Below are positions 18,382-27,302 of a DNA stretch of 64,000 nt, piece after piece (position 1 is the first letter of the stretch; each line of letters starts with the position of its first letter). The stretch spans positions 62,001 through 126,000 of the forward strand of contig NZ_VJYI01000008.1 of assembly GCF_008065375.1 (NCBI RefSeq), in the 5' to 3' direction. The notes under the pieces are model-generated. The model worked only from the letters and a program-made list of their open reading frames with translations, searched no databases and was not told the DNA's origin. Source of the stretch: Nonomuraea sp. SYSU D8015 (lineage in GTDB: Bacteria; Actinomycetota; Actinomycetes; Streptosporangiales; Streptosporangiaceae). The position numbers and the translations under genes were made by a program.

Positions 18382-19313
18382 TCATGTCCGGTAGCTCCAC
18401 CCCGCCGAGCGCCAGAGGTCCGGCGCCAGGGCGTGGCGGGCGTCCACCACATTTCGCTGTCGAACCGATTGAGTCAGCACGTGGGGATCCATATCCCGGA
18501 ATTCGGTCCAGTCGGTCAGCAGCATCAGCAGATCGGCGTCACGTGCCGCGGCAAGGAGAGTGTCCGCGTATTCAAGCTCCGGGTGGGCCCGCCGGGCCTT
18601 GCCCTCGGCGACGTTGTCGTGGACGACAACGTCTGCTCCTTCCTCCCGGACGGCTACCGCTACGGTGAGAGAGACATGACGCAACCTATGCTCCGCCCAT
18701 GGCGATGCGACACCGAAAACGAGGCGATCCGGTCTGAGCATGTCCTCGAGCGCTCGGCCCTCTCGCAGGAATTCCGGATTCCACGCTACTTCCAGCCTGA
18801 CCCCTCCCTTCGCATGTCCGCGAACGATCTGAGCCATTCGCCGTGCCGTGCCGACCGGAACGGTTGACTTGCCCACGACGAGGGAGGGGGCGCGCAGATA
18901 AGGAGCCAGCTCCGCGAACGCCCTTTCCACCCAGCTGAGATCAGCCCGGTGGGATCCGGTGAGCTGCGGTGTCCCCACACAGACGAAGTGCACGTCCGCC
19001 TCGGCCCCGACCTCTCTGTAGGAGGTGGCGAAACGCGCCGTCCGGCCTCCACGAGCTTGCGGAGCATCTCGCTCAGGCCGGGCTCGTAGAAGGGAACGAT
19101 TCCGGCGGAGAGCAGAGAGATCTTCTCTTCATCGATGTCCATGCCGACGACTTCATGACCCAGCCGAGCCATGCTGGCGGCGTGCGTCGCGCCCAGATAA
19201 CCGACACCTATCACGCTGCCCCTGAGGCGATCAGCTGTCGCATGGACTGGCTCGCCACATGTGTCGCTGAGTCGCGGGCATTTGTGCTCATTCTCGTAAA
19301 CCCTCTGAATCAT
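18382..19313 (-). pseudogene. Broken UDP-glucose 6-dehydrogenase gene (ugd remnant)
   Basis: Two frames together give the ends of a UDP-glucose dehydrogenase. The first frame (start near 19313) has the Rossmann motif VIGVGYLGATHAA through LRKLVEAGRR. The second gives RFATSYREVGAEADV, FVCVGTP, VGKSTVPVGTA and NPEFLREGRALED. Joining GRR to RF needs one added base near 19040. Beyond PDRLVFGVAS the protein jumps to the C-terminal HPELEYADTLLAAA and LTDWTEFRDMDP, so the central dimerisation domain with the catalytic cysteine motif GGxCLPKD is missing. The whole remnant is about 310 codons against roughly 430-450 for the family. One frameshift plus one large in-frame deletion make it non-functional; an intact dehydrogenase lies at 27303. 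Confidence 0.85.
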
Positions 19314-19354
19314 TCGCGGTCGTCACCCGGTCATGAGCTGCAGGCGACGATCGG

Positions 19355-20338
19355 CTATTTAGTGCCGCGAATCACGTACAATCCACGACGGCGCTCGATC
19401 GACACGTCTCGCAGGTGTAGTTCGGTCGTCCAGCGTTCAAGACGTCGACGCGTCTGTGGTGTTTCGTACCGGGGTGCGAACCAGTCGAATGTGTCCAGGA
19501 CCGACCAGTTGCGAAGCGTGTTCTTGTTCCTGAGGCCCAGATACCGATGGTTCGCGACCGGAACCAGGCGGGCCAGGTACGGTCCTGCCGCCGGAACCGC
19601 GCTGAGCATCATCGAAAGCGGGAGCAGGCGTGGCACGACCTTCTCCACCACGGTATAGAGCCTAGCCGGCGGGATTCGTCTGGTGAGCGGACGCAGTAGG
19701 TGCCGAGGGTGCGTATACGCGACTATCGCCGCGTAGACGTCGATGCAGAAGCGACCTCCCGGCCGCAAGTACTGGAATATCGTCTTGAACGCCTTTTCCA
19801 CGTCTGGCGTGTGCTGGAGCACACCGAAGCAGACCAGGAAGTCGAAGGATTCCTTCTTGAACGGGAGTTCATAGATGCTGGCCTGGACCAGTCTCAGGTT
19901 GGGGAAGTGACCGTTCGAGGCCACGTTCGCGTGCACAGCGCTCGAGATGTCGAACGATGTGACGGAGGCACCGGTCTCGCAGAGCACCTCGGTGAAGCGT
20001 CCGGCGCCGCTGCCGCATTCCAGCACGTTCTTGCCGTGCAGCTCGGCGACGGACCAACCACTGGCGCTCATCAGCCGGTCGCGCGAGATTGGCATTCCCG
20101 AGTGCGAGTCGAGCTGGGTCAGCCGATGCTGGTTCCATTGGTAGCCGAAGCCCGCGGCATAGTTGTCCTTGGCTACGAACCTTGGCACTCCGTTGTCAAT
20201 CGGGTATGTCGCCCCACATCGCGTGCAGCAGAGCTTCCTTCCTGCCCTGAGTGAGCATCCGCAGTGAATACAGCACAGTGTATCGTGCCAGTCGGTCTGG
20301 AAATCCGTATTGCCCGGAACGGGTGATGAAGGAGTCAT
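19355..20338 (-). CDS. SAM methyltransferase with N-terminal zinc ribbon
   Basis: A 327-residue protein. Residues about 22-45 form a CxxC...CxxC zinc-ribbon (CCIHCG and CCTRCG, followed by YPIDNGVPRF), then a class I methyltransferase domain with VLECGSGAGRFTEVL and SFDFLVCFGVLQHTPD. This arrangement is common in sugar and lipid methyltransferases of polysaccharide loci. The C-terminal third is hydrophobic and basic and may touch the membrane. Its ATG overlaps the stop of the preceding gene (20335-20338). Confidence 0.85.
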   Translation of the reverse strand: MTPSSPVPGNTDFQTDWHDTLCCIHCGCSLRAGRKLCCTRCGATYPIDNGVPRFVAKDNYAAGFGYQWNQHRLTQLDSHSGMPISRDRLMSASGWSVAELHGKNVLECGSGAGRFTEVLCETGASVTSFDISSAVHANVASNGHFPNLRLVQASIYELPFKKESFDFLVCFGVLQHTPDVEKAFKTIFQYLRPGGRFCIDVYAAIVAYTHPRHLLRPLTRRIPPARLYTVVEKVVPRLLPLSMMLSAVPAAGPYLARLVPVANHRYLGLRNKNTLRNWSVLDTFDWFAPRYETPQTRRRLERWTTELHLRDVSIERRRGLYVIRGTK

Positions 20339-21132
20339 CGAGAATGCCTGCCCTGCTCAAGGTCCGCTAGCCCAGGTCCCGTCATGCCGATGTACTTGCC
20401 GCGGTACTCGAAGACGTGAAAGAGCTGCCTTGCAGCCACATATTCCTGGAATACCAGGTTGTCCTGGATGTCGTCCATTACCAAGACATGGCCATCCGTC
20501 AGGTGCGGGGAAATCCGCCGGAGAAAGAACTCTCTTCCCGCTCTCGTCTTGTCAGAGTCGTAGTGGGCCAGGTCCACCTTCATCCGAGCGCGGAGTATAC
20601 GGCGGAGATTTCGTCGGTCACCGTCCAGGTGGAGCGTCCATGAGTCCTTCAGCGGCTCCGCGACGACATGGCCGATGTACTGCTCTGGGTCGCCGAGCCG
20701 GAAGCACGGGAAATCACTCGAGTACAGGTGGCCGAATTTGTTCGCCTGTATTGCCGCGAGAATGGCGGCGGTGGTCCAGCCCGCGGCGACACCGGTCTCC
20801 ACCACTACTTTCGGGCACAGCATCCTGGTCAGGAAGTACAGCAGTTCGATGCCACCCGGCCCACCGAGGTCCACGCCGAGCTCCGCCAGGGCCCTCACCC
20901 GTGGCTCCGCCGACTCGGTGAGGAGGCGGGCATAATTCTCCGCCTCCCTCCAGAGGAGGGGATCGATGCGACTACCCCATTCGTCGAGGCTTTCCGCCTG
21001 GCTGGAGGCCCATGCGGTGGCGGCCTTGCGTTCCCGGTCATGTCCATGTCTTATTCGCACGTAGACCTTGTGTGTCATGACCGGCAGATATGTCGGGCGC
21101 ATCGCATTACGAGCGATGGCGAAAATGCTCAT
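20335..21132 (-). CDS. Class I SAM methyltransferase (CmcI/Methyltransf_24-like)
   Basis: A 265-residue protein. Motif I is VVETGVAAGWTTAAIL, followed by LYSSDFPCF, KVDLAHYDSDKT and VMDDIQDN. This layout is that of small cytoplasmic methyltransferases distantly related to the 260-residue pair at 23260 and 26082, though not a recent copy. The ribosome site before the ATG is weak. It is coupled to the zinc-ribbon methyltransferase by a four-base overlap and follows asnB by 92 bases. Confidence 0.78.
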   Translation of the reverse strand: MSIFAIARNAMRPTYLPVMTHKVYVRIRHGHDRERKAATAWASSQAESLDEWGSRIDPLLWREAENYARLLTESAEPRVRALAELGVDLGGPGGIELLYFLTRMLCPKVVVETGVAAGWTTAAILAAIQANKFGHLYSSDFPCFRLGDPEQYIGHVVAEPLKDSWTLHLDGDRRNLRRILRARMKVDLAHYDSDKTRAGREFFLRRISPHLTDGHVLVMDDIQDNLVFQEYVAARQLFHVFEYRGKYIGMTGPGLADLEQGRHSR

Positions 21133-21224
21133 AATTCGGATTCTAAGGGGCCGATCCCCTTGTATCCCAACTCGCCGGGCATGTCCATCAGAATATTCGT
21201 GGACATGGAATCACCATGAAACGG

Positions 21225-23165
21225 TCAATTCCCTGGACGCGCATGCGGGGACGAGCCCTGCGCAGCCTGGCACCCGCGCGGTCGAATGCCGGTACAACGG
21301 TCATCGATGAACATGCGATGCCACAGTTCGAATTGCATGAGGGTCCAGATGCGACTGCCATGATCATGGCCTTTGCCGTGCTGGCGGAGTAGTTTGGTCA
21401 CCGCGTCGTTCCGAAACAGGTCACGAGAGCGTGCGGTTCTATCCGTCAGCACGTCCCATGACAGATCTCGCAGGTCGGTCCGCAGCCACGCGGCCAGCGG
21501 GATGCCGAACCCCATCTTCGGACGCTTGATAAGATCCGCCGGCAGCCATCCCGCGAGTGCCTTTTTCAGCAAATATTTCGTGGTGCCGGATCGTACCTTG
21601 AAATGAGACGGAAGGGACGCGGCCCATTCCATGAGATGGTGGTCGAGAAACGGAGATCGCGCCTCCAGTGAGTTGCTCATCGTGGCGATGTCCATTTTCA
21701 CGAGAAGATCGCCGGGAAGGTAGGTGTTCACGTCGACGTCCAGGAGGCGGCCGACGCACGTGTCCGCGCGGGAAGCGGCGAAGGCGTCGTTCAGGAGCCG
21801 AAAACTGTCTGTTCCCGCAAGCTGCTCTCGCAAGGTGTCGGAGTAGACAGTCATCTTCTGCTCCGGGGTGAAGCAGGACATCAGCCGTGCGTAGCGAAGC
21901 TGTTCGGGAAGGCCAAGAAGCTCGACGACACGACCGACATCGCTCAAACGGGAGCGGGCACGAGAATGCGCGGCCAGGAGCGCTCCCGCCTTCTCCAGCA
22001 CACCTCTGACGGGCCGAGGCGCTCTGATCCGCTGGATCTTCGCCATCGCCGCGTACCGGCGATAACCTCCGAAGCTCTCGTCGGCCCCGTCTCCATTGAG
22101 CACGACGGCGACATGATCGCGGCTCATCCGCGCGACGTAGAAACTCGGGATGGCGGACGAGTCGGCGAACGGCTCGTCGAAATGCCACGTCAGCTCCGGC
22201 AGCACGTCCAAAGCCGAGGGGGTGACAACTTGTTCGTGATGATCGGTGCCATACCGCTCCGCAACCAAACGTGCATAGCGTCGTTCATCGAAGTCCTGTT
22301 CGGCGAAGCCGATGTTGAACGTCTTGATGCGCCCTTCACTCACGCGGGCCATCGCCGCCACGACGGCCGATGAGTCGACACCGCCGGAGAGGAAGGCTCC
22401 CAGCGGACGTTCGCTTACCAGGCGAGCCCGCGTGGCGTCTAGCAGGAGATCGCGGAGGCGAGCAGCAGCTTCGGCTTCGGAGTGGATCTCACCTGGCGTG
22501 CAGTCGAGCCGCCAGTAGGGGAACACGTCGACGTCGCCTTGCTCCCAGACGAGCAGGTGTCCTGGAGGTACTTTGCGGATTCCCTGGTAGATCGACCAGG
22601 GCGCGGGGACGTATTGGAAGGTCAAATAGTGGTGCAGCGCGACGAGGTCCACTTCGCGAGGCGCCGCGGGATCCTGCACCAAGGCCTTCAACTCAGAGGC
22701 GAAGATCAGTGATCTTCCATGGGACCGCCAGTAGAGCGGCTTCTTTCCCACCCGGTCGCGGCCAAGCAGCAACCGTCGTCGTGGGGCGTCCCAGATGGCG
22801 AAGGCGAACATGCCGCGCAGGCGGTGGACGAGTTCGTCACCAAAAACCTCATAGGCGTGTACGAGGCACTCGGCGTCCCCGTCGCTCCTGAAGCGATGCC
22901 CCCTCTTGCGTAGTTCCTCCCGAAGGAGGGGGAAGTTGTACAGCTCGCCGTTGAACACCGCCGCGATGGAGCCGTCTTCGCTGTAGACGGGTTGGGCTCC
23001 GCCCACCACGTCGATGATGGCCAGTCTGCGCATCCCGAGGGCGGCATGCGCGTCCTCGTGGTAGCCGACGTCGTCCGGACCGCGGTGGATCAGCGCGTCA
23101 CACATCCGGCGGACAAGGTCGGCATCCGGCCGCTCCGTCGAAACCACACCGGCTATCCCGCACAC
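21225..23165 (-). CDS. Asparagine synthase-type glutamine amidotransferase (AsnB family)
   Basis: A 646-residue two-domain enzyme. The GTG start is followed directly by TGC, giving the catalytic Cys2 of the class II glutaminase domain (MCGIAGVV), with RHRGPD-type IHRGPDD and FNGELYN. The synthetase half has the PP-loop SGGVDSSAVV near residue 259. Family members make asparagine or amidate other carboxylates; in polysaccharide loci AsnB-like proteins are linked to amidation of uronic acids (WbpS in Pseudomonas aeruginosa O6 is the named example). Here it stands among methyltransferases and near a nucleotide-sugar dehydrogenase, favouring that role (inference). Confidence 0.88.
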   Translation of the reverse strand: MCGIAGVVSTERPDADLVRRMCDALIHRGPDDVGYHEDAHAALGMRRLAIIDVVGGAQPVYSEDGSIAAVFNGELYNFPLLREELRKRGHRFRSDGDAECLVHAYEVFGDELVHRLRGMFAFAIWDAPRRRLLLGRDRVGKKPLYWRSHGRSLIFASELKALVQDPAAPREVDLVALHHYLTFQYVPAPWSIYQGIRKVPPGHLLVWEQGDVDVFPYWRLDCTPGEIHSEAEAAARLRDLLLDATRARLVSERPLGAFLSGGVDSSAVVAAMARVSEGRIKTFNIGFAEQDFDERRYARLVAERYGTDHHEQVVTPSALDVLPELTWHFDEPFADSSAIPSFYVARMSRDHVAVVLNGDGADESFGGYRRYAAMAKIQRIRAPRPVRGVLEKAGALLAAHSRARSRLSDVGRVVELLGLPEQLRYARLMSCFTPEQKMTVYSDTLREQLAGTDSFRLLNDAFAASRADTCVGRLLDVDVNTYLPGDLLVKMDIATMSNSLEARSPFLDHHLMEWAASLPSHFKVRSGTTKYLLKKALAGWLPADLIKRPKMGFGIPLAAWLRTDLRDLSWDVLTDRTARSRDLFRNDAVTKLLRQHGKGHDHGSRIWTLMQFELWHRMFIDDRCTGIRPRGCQAAQGSSPHARPGN

Positions 23166-23259
23166 CGTCGTTCTGGCACCTTCCCGAGAACACGCAGACG
23201 TCGATTCGCCATGACTACGAGGCGGTCGTACGCCGGTCCACCGTTCAACTCGACGGACA

Positions 23260-24042
23260 TCAGGTCCTCAACGCCCCTGTGATCTTTCTGCTGTCGAAGA
23301 GGAACTCCGGATGCAGTCCTCGCCGCTTGCAGAAGTCGATGAACGCCTTGCTGACATCGACGTCGTCACTCGCGAACAACCCATTGGGCTTCATGAGAGG
23401 CCAGACGTAGTCGTACTCAAGGAGTTGATTGAGGTACCTGTGATCGCTGTCATGGAAGAACAGGTCCACCGTTCCGATCCGCCGTAGAGACTGGACGAAG
23501 CAGGACTCCGGTGCGCTGCGGCCGCAGATCGTGAGCTGCCACTGATCATGCTCACCTACCAGGACGCCCGCCCTGGGGTTGACATCGAAGCTGTGGAGGC
23601 GCCCGGAGCCGTTTCGTTCGAGCGCGGCCAGGAATATGAACGAGGATCGACCATCCGCCACCCCGGTCTCCACAATCGTGACCGGCTGGACCAGCCGGGT
23701 GGCAGCATAAAGGAAGAATCCCGTCTCCGTCTCCACCCCGAATCTCTCCGGGAATGAAAGGCTCGCCGTCCGGTACTGGCCGGCAAGACGCTGGGAGACT
23801 TCGTCGTACTCGTCAGCGAGTTTCTCCGTCTCAGCTGAGCCCCACCCCAGTCTTTCGAGGAGGGCCCGGCCCGACGTGGCAAGCGACGTGCAGATGCCGG
23901 TGAAGTCGCGAATGGTCGGCGGGCTGTTTCGGTGGATCCAGTCAGGTGCGATTCTTGCCGTAATCCAGCTGCCCGCTATCGCTGCCACCGGCTTGATTCC
24001 ACAGTTCTTCGCCCACCGCCGAGCCGTCGCCACCCGTCTCAC
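23260..24042 (-). CDS. Class I SAM methyltransferase, copy 1 of a 260-residue pair
   Basis: A 260-residue methyltransferase with motif I IVETGVADGRSSFIFLAAL, then HSFDVNPRAG, DLFFHDSDHRYLNQLLEYDY and FASDDVDVSKAF. It aligns end to end without large gaps with the protein encoded at 26082-26864, ending in the same FLFDSRKITGALR. The GTG at 24042 has GAGAGGAGG six bases upstream; the second copy confirms this N-terminus (RRVATARRWAKN against GRIATAQRWAKH). The start lies 101 bases inside the end of the Wzy-like frame. Confidence 0.85.
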   Translation of the reverse strand: MRRVATARRWAKNCGIKPVAAIAGSWITARIAPDWIHRNSPPTIRDFTGICTSLATSGRALLERLGWGSAETEKLADEYDEVSQRLAGQYRTASLSFPERFGVETETGFFLYAATRLVQPVTIVETGVADGRSSFIFLAALERNGSGRLHSFDVNPRAGVLVGEHDQWQLTICGRSAPESCFVQSLRRIGTVDLFFHDSDHRYLNQLLEYDYVWPLMKPNGLFASDDVDVSKAFIDFCKRRGLHPEFLFDSRKITGALRT

Positions 24043-25402
24043 GACGGCCTCCTCTCATGGCCAATCGAATACCGGTGAGTGTAGTGTTCCCCGTCTCATG
24101 GAGCTCTGCCGGACCACCCGGACAACCAAACAGAGGACGGCGCTTTGCTCTATTTTGGCCGATGCGGCGGCAGGGAACTTCGAAGGATGCAAAGGGTTGT
24201 GCGGCCTTCAACGGTCTCCATGTGAACGTCATGGTGAAGAAGAGCAGCGCCAGCAGGGACTGGCCGTAGAGATGCATCTCAGAAAGCGACATGGCCAGGG
24301 TCGCCACCAGGAAAAGGTAGGCTTTCTGGTCGCTGAGGGCCTCACGAGCCAGCGTGGAGACGAAAGTCAGAAAGAGTATGAGTCCTACGATGCCCGAGCT
24401 GACTCCGAGATGGATCCATAGATTGTAAATCGCCACGTCGCTCGGTCCGATGATCCCGAGTTCGCGAACCGCCGAAGCGAGCTGCCAGCCGTGACCGACG
24501 ATCGGATTCTCCTGAAACTGCCGCCACCCGGCAGAAATGCTTTTGACGCGAACGGTCACGGAGTACTCGTACAATCCGAGCATACTGTTGACGTAGGGGA
24601 CAAGCGGTAGCGCGGCCAGACCGGCGGCGGGGGGCAACAGCAGTGGGACGTACCATCGGCGCGGCAGCGCGGCGGCGAAGGCGACGGCGCCTACCGCGAA
24701 CCAAACGGAGCGCGTGAGCGTCATTGCGATTCCGAAGGCAATCAGTCCCACCAGGAGGACCTTGAGTGGCCGGTGAAGACGGGATGTCCAGACGACGAGG
24801 AGGGCTGCGATGAAGAGCCCGCCCGCATGGGATGGATCGTCGATGAATCGGCCGTGCAACCGACTGGGCAGATACGGCATATGGAGAATGATCTCCATCA
24901 CGGCCAGTCCGACGATTCCTGCGAACAGGTATCGCTTGGCTGGCGGCCGGTAACTGACCGCTACGCCCATGGCTGCGTAGAGGGCCACCCGTCCTAGAGC
25001 CGTCAAGACCCCTAGTCCAGTGATCGTGACAAAAGCTGTCCACAGGAAAAAGGCCAACAGTGCGATGCGTGAGGCACTGAAACGTATCTTGAGCCCCTGC
25101 GGACTCAACACCACCCGCGTCACACAGACAAGGGCGGCCACATCGCTCAGGAAGAGAGGACCGATGAAGGCCCCGTCATCTCGTACCGTGATGAGGACGA
25201 TGGCGGGGAGGAGATCGGTCGGGACTATGAGGAGTGCCAGGCACATCAGTGCCACCGACAGCGGGGCGTCGTTGGATGCGCCCCCGAGTTGGGCGAGTAC
25301 CACGAGGGTCAGGCTGGTCATCAACCGCATCGGCAGCATCGGGTCAATGCGCCGTCGGCCCACGCTCACCTTCCAACGGGCTCCTGGAGATACAGCCCTC
25401 AT
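23942..25402 (-). CDS. Wzy-like O-antigen/polysaccharide polymerase
   Basis: A 486-residue integral membrane protein with about ten hydrophobic spans and a large external loop in the second half, containing NPIVGHGWQLASAVREL. That loop resembles the O-antigen ligase/polymerase (Wzy_C) region. It would join flipped repeats at the outer membrane face. The ATG at 25402 overlaps the end of the decayed wzx by four bases; a GTG at 25363 with GGAAGG upstream is an alternative start. The last 33 or so residues (from MRGGRRETGG) are hydrophilic, read the start of the next gene in another frame, and are unlikely to be original. Confidence 0.78.
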   Translation of the reverse strand: MRAVSPGARWKVSVGRRRIDPMLPMRLMTSLTLVVLAQLGGASNDAPLSVALMCLALLIVPTDLLPAIVLITVRDDGAFIGPLFLSDVAALVCVTRVVLSPQGLKIRFSASRIALLAFFLWTAFVTITGLGVLTALGRVALYAAMGVAVSYRPPAKRYLFAGIVGLAVMEIILHMPYLPSRLHGRFIDDPSHAGGLFIAALLVVWTSRLHRPLKVLLVGLIAFGIAMTLTRSVWFAVGAVAFAAALPRRWYVPLLLPPAAGLAALPLVPYVNSMLGLYEYSVTVRVKSISAGWRQFQENPIVGHGWQLASAVRELGIIGPSDVAIYNLWIHLGVSSGIVGLILFLTFVSTLAREALSDQKAYLFLVATLAMSLSEMHLYGQSLLALLFFTMTFTWRPLKAAQPFASFEVPCRRIGQNRAKRRPLFGCPGGPAELHETGNTTLTGIRLAMRGGRRETGGDGSAVGEELWNQAGGSDSGQLDYGKNRT

Positions 25403-25995
25403 GATGACGCAGCCAGAGGAAAGACTTCAGACCACACGACTGTCCCTGAACGCAAGAGGTCCCACCATGAGCGCATGACGGGCGCCAACGTGACATGAGT
25501 TGATCCGTACATAAACTCCGGCATCGTGCCGGCAAGCGGTCGCAGCACAGCCACCGAAGCCGATCCCACGCTCCATAGCCGTGCCGACGCTCGGAGGACA
25601 TCCCCTCGTTCCCCGGCGCCGTCATGGCGGAAGACAGCCGCGGTCAGCCGAGAGTGGAGTTGTGCCACCACCGTGCTAGCACAACCGATCGGAGGGCGGC
25701 TTCGCCCTGTTGGCCGGCTTCCCAGCGCCACGACAACAGTGCGCCCGATCTTGACCACGAGCACGCTGGTGGCCAGGAGGCCGACGGTCATCGCGACGCA
25801 CAGATACGCGATCCCGGCGTCCAGCCGGAGGGAGACGAAGCACTGCCTGGTGTCCCCCAAGCGCGAGTCTCGAACGAAAAGCCACATACACAGTCCTGCC
25901 TCCGTCTGAGTTGCCATGCCGAGCGACGCGAAGATCGTCAGGCATCGGCTCGGCGGGCGGGTGCAGGCGTTGACACGCTGCAGCAGGTCAGTCAT
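25399..25995 (-). pseudogene. Shrunken second copy of the wzx flippase gene
   Basis: The 198-codon frame is a condensed version of the 444-residue flippase at 14764-16098. The same blocks occur in order: MTDLLQRV..TRPPSR / MTDLLHHV..IRLPSR; RDSRLGDTRQCFVSL / WDPRLGDTAQRFVPL; RLDAGI; GRSRPPIG / ECSRPPQG; STVVAQLHSRLTAAV / STVAAQLYPRLANAV; and HVTLAP with TVVWSEVFPLA. Several in-frame deletions remove about 250 residues and most membrane spans, so it cannot work as a flippase. The frame is open and its stop overlaps the wzy start by four bases, so it may still be translated as a short leader-like protein. Confidence 0.8.
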
Positions 25996-26081
25996 GCCGG
26001 AATTCCAATCGCTTCATAGTGCCGAGGCGTTGGGCGGCCAATGTCAGCGGCGGAGTGCTTGGCTCATTCACTCCACATGGA

Positions 26082-26864
26082 TCAAATCCTCAGCGCTCCG
26101 GTGATCTTCCGGCTGTCGAACAGGAATTCAGGGCGTTGGGCATGTCGCCTGCAGAAGTCGAGGAACGCCTTGCTGACGTCGACGTCATCGCTCGCGAACA
26201 GGCCGCCAGCGCGCATCCTGGGCCAGACGAAGTCATATTCCAAAAGCTGTCCGAGATAGCGATGGTCACTGTCGTGAAAGAAAAAGTCCACTTTGCCTAG
26301 TTTCAGTAGCGACTGGATGAACGAGAGTTCCGGCGCCGTCGGGTCACTGATCTTGAGGTGCCATTGATCATGCGCTCTCACGAGCCCGCCGGCTTTGGAA
26401 TTGATGTCAAAGCTGTGGAGGAGACCCCCGCCGTTGCGTTCGAGCGCGGCGAGGAATATGAACGAGGATCGACCGTCCGCAACGCCGGTCTCCACCACTT
26501 TTTGCGGTTTCGTCAGCCGGGTGGCCGCATACAGGAAGAATCCCGTTTCCCGCTCCACGCCGAACCTCAGCGGAAGTGCGAGGGTGGTGCTCTTGTACTG
26601 TCGGGTGAGGCGTTCCTGAATCTCCTTGTACTCGTCGACGAGGATGGCGATGTCAGCGGCCGACCAGCCCAGTCTTTCTAGAAAGACCTGGCTCGATGTT
26701 GCGAATGGAGAGCTCATACCGAGGAAGTCCCGGACAGTCGGCGCACTGTTCCGATGTATCCAGCCTGGCGCGATCTTTGCGGTGATCCAGCTACCTGCGA
26801 CCTCGGCGACGGGCCTGATACCACTGTGTTTGGCCCACCTCTGGGCCGTTGCTATTCGCCCCAT
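26082..26864 (-). CDS. Class I SAM methyltransferase, copy 2 of a 260-residue pair
   Basis: A 260-residue methyltransferase, the same length as copy 1. Motif I is VVETGVADGRSSFIFLAAL, with HSFDINSKAG, DFFFHDSDHRYLGQLLEYDF and FASDDVDVSKAFLDF. The frame extends to 26897, but GAGGAG lies seven bases before the ATG at 26864, and copy 1 begins at the equivalent residue. It heads the second minus-strand block, so the operon promoter should lie within 26865-27302. The two copies differ most in the first 80 residues after the shared start, which may set substrate choice (inference). Confidence 0.86.
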   Translation of the reverse strand: MGRIATAQRWAKHSGIRPVAEVAGSWITAKIAPGWIHRNSAPTVRDFLGMSSPFATSSQVFLERLGWSAADIAILVDEYKEIQERLTRQYKSTTLALPLRFGVERETGFFLYAATRLTKPQKVVETGVADGRSSFIFLAALERNGGGLLHSFDINSKAGGLVRAHDQWHLKISDPTAPELSFIQSLLKLGKVDFFFHDSDHRYLGQLLEYDFVWPRMRAGGLFASDDVDVSKAFLDFCRRHAQRPEFLFDSRKITGALRI

Positions 26865-27302
26865 ACCGGTCTCCTCTGTCGCGCCGAACCCGAACACTGC
26901 AAGACGGTATCGGTGAAAGCCAGCAGGCCTTGACCAAAACAGGGTAACTGTCGCAAATTTGCATTAAATTTGCTGTTCCTCGAAAACGGGCGATTTGTTG
27001 CGAGCCTCGACACTGTTGCTGAATTTTGCCGACACGCCAGTGGTAGCCGGGATCCGGTGAAGGTAGCGGTGGCGCCACACCGTGGCTCGAGAACGAGGGC
27101 CTGCCATCACATCCCAAGTCGCCGACTTCAGCTGTCGCCCCGGGCTACGCCAAATCGTGGAAGGGATGGATTCGGCGCGGCTGAGCCCATCGTGGGGATG
27201 GTTGGGACACGACACGCCAGAGGTAGCGCTGAAATGGGCGATATGAGGACACGGGGCACCTACAGTCAGTCTTAACTCATATCGAGGTGACGGGGGCCGG
27301 TT
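26865..27302. promoter_or_regulatory. Divergent promoter region
   Basis: These 438 bases separate the methyltransferase block (minus) from the nucleotide-sugar dehydrogenase (plus). Part of it (about 26935-26985) is markedly AT-rich for this genome (for example GCAAATTTGCATTAAATTTG), as expected for promoters. No protein-coding frame is convincing. GAGGTGA precedes the ATG at 27303 by 11 bases. Confidence 0.5.
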
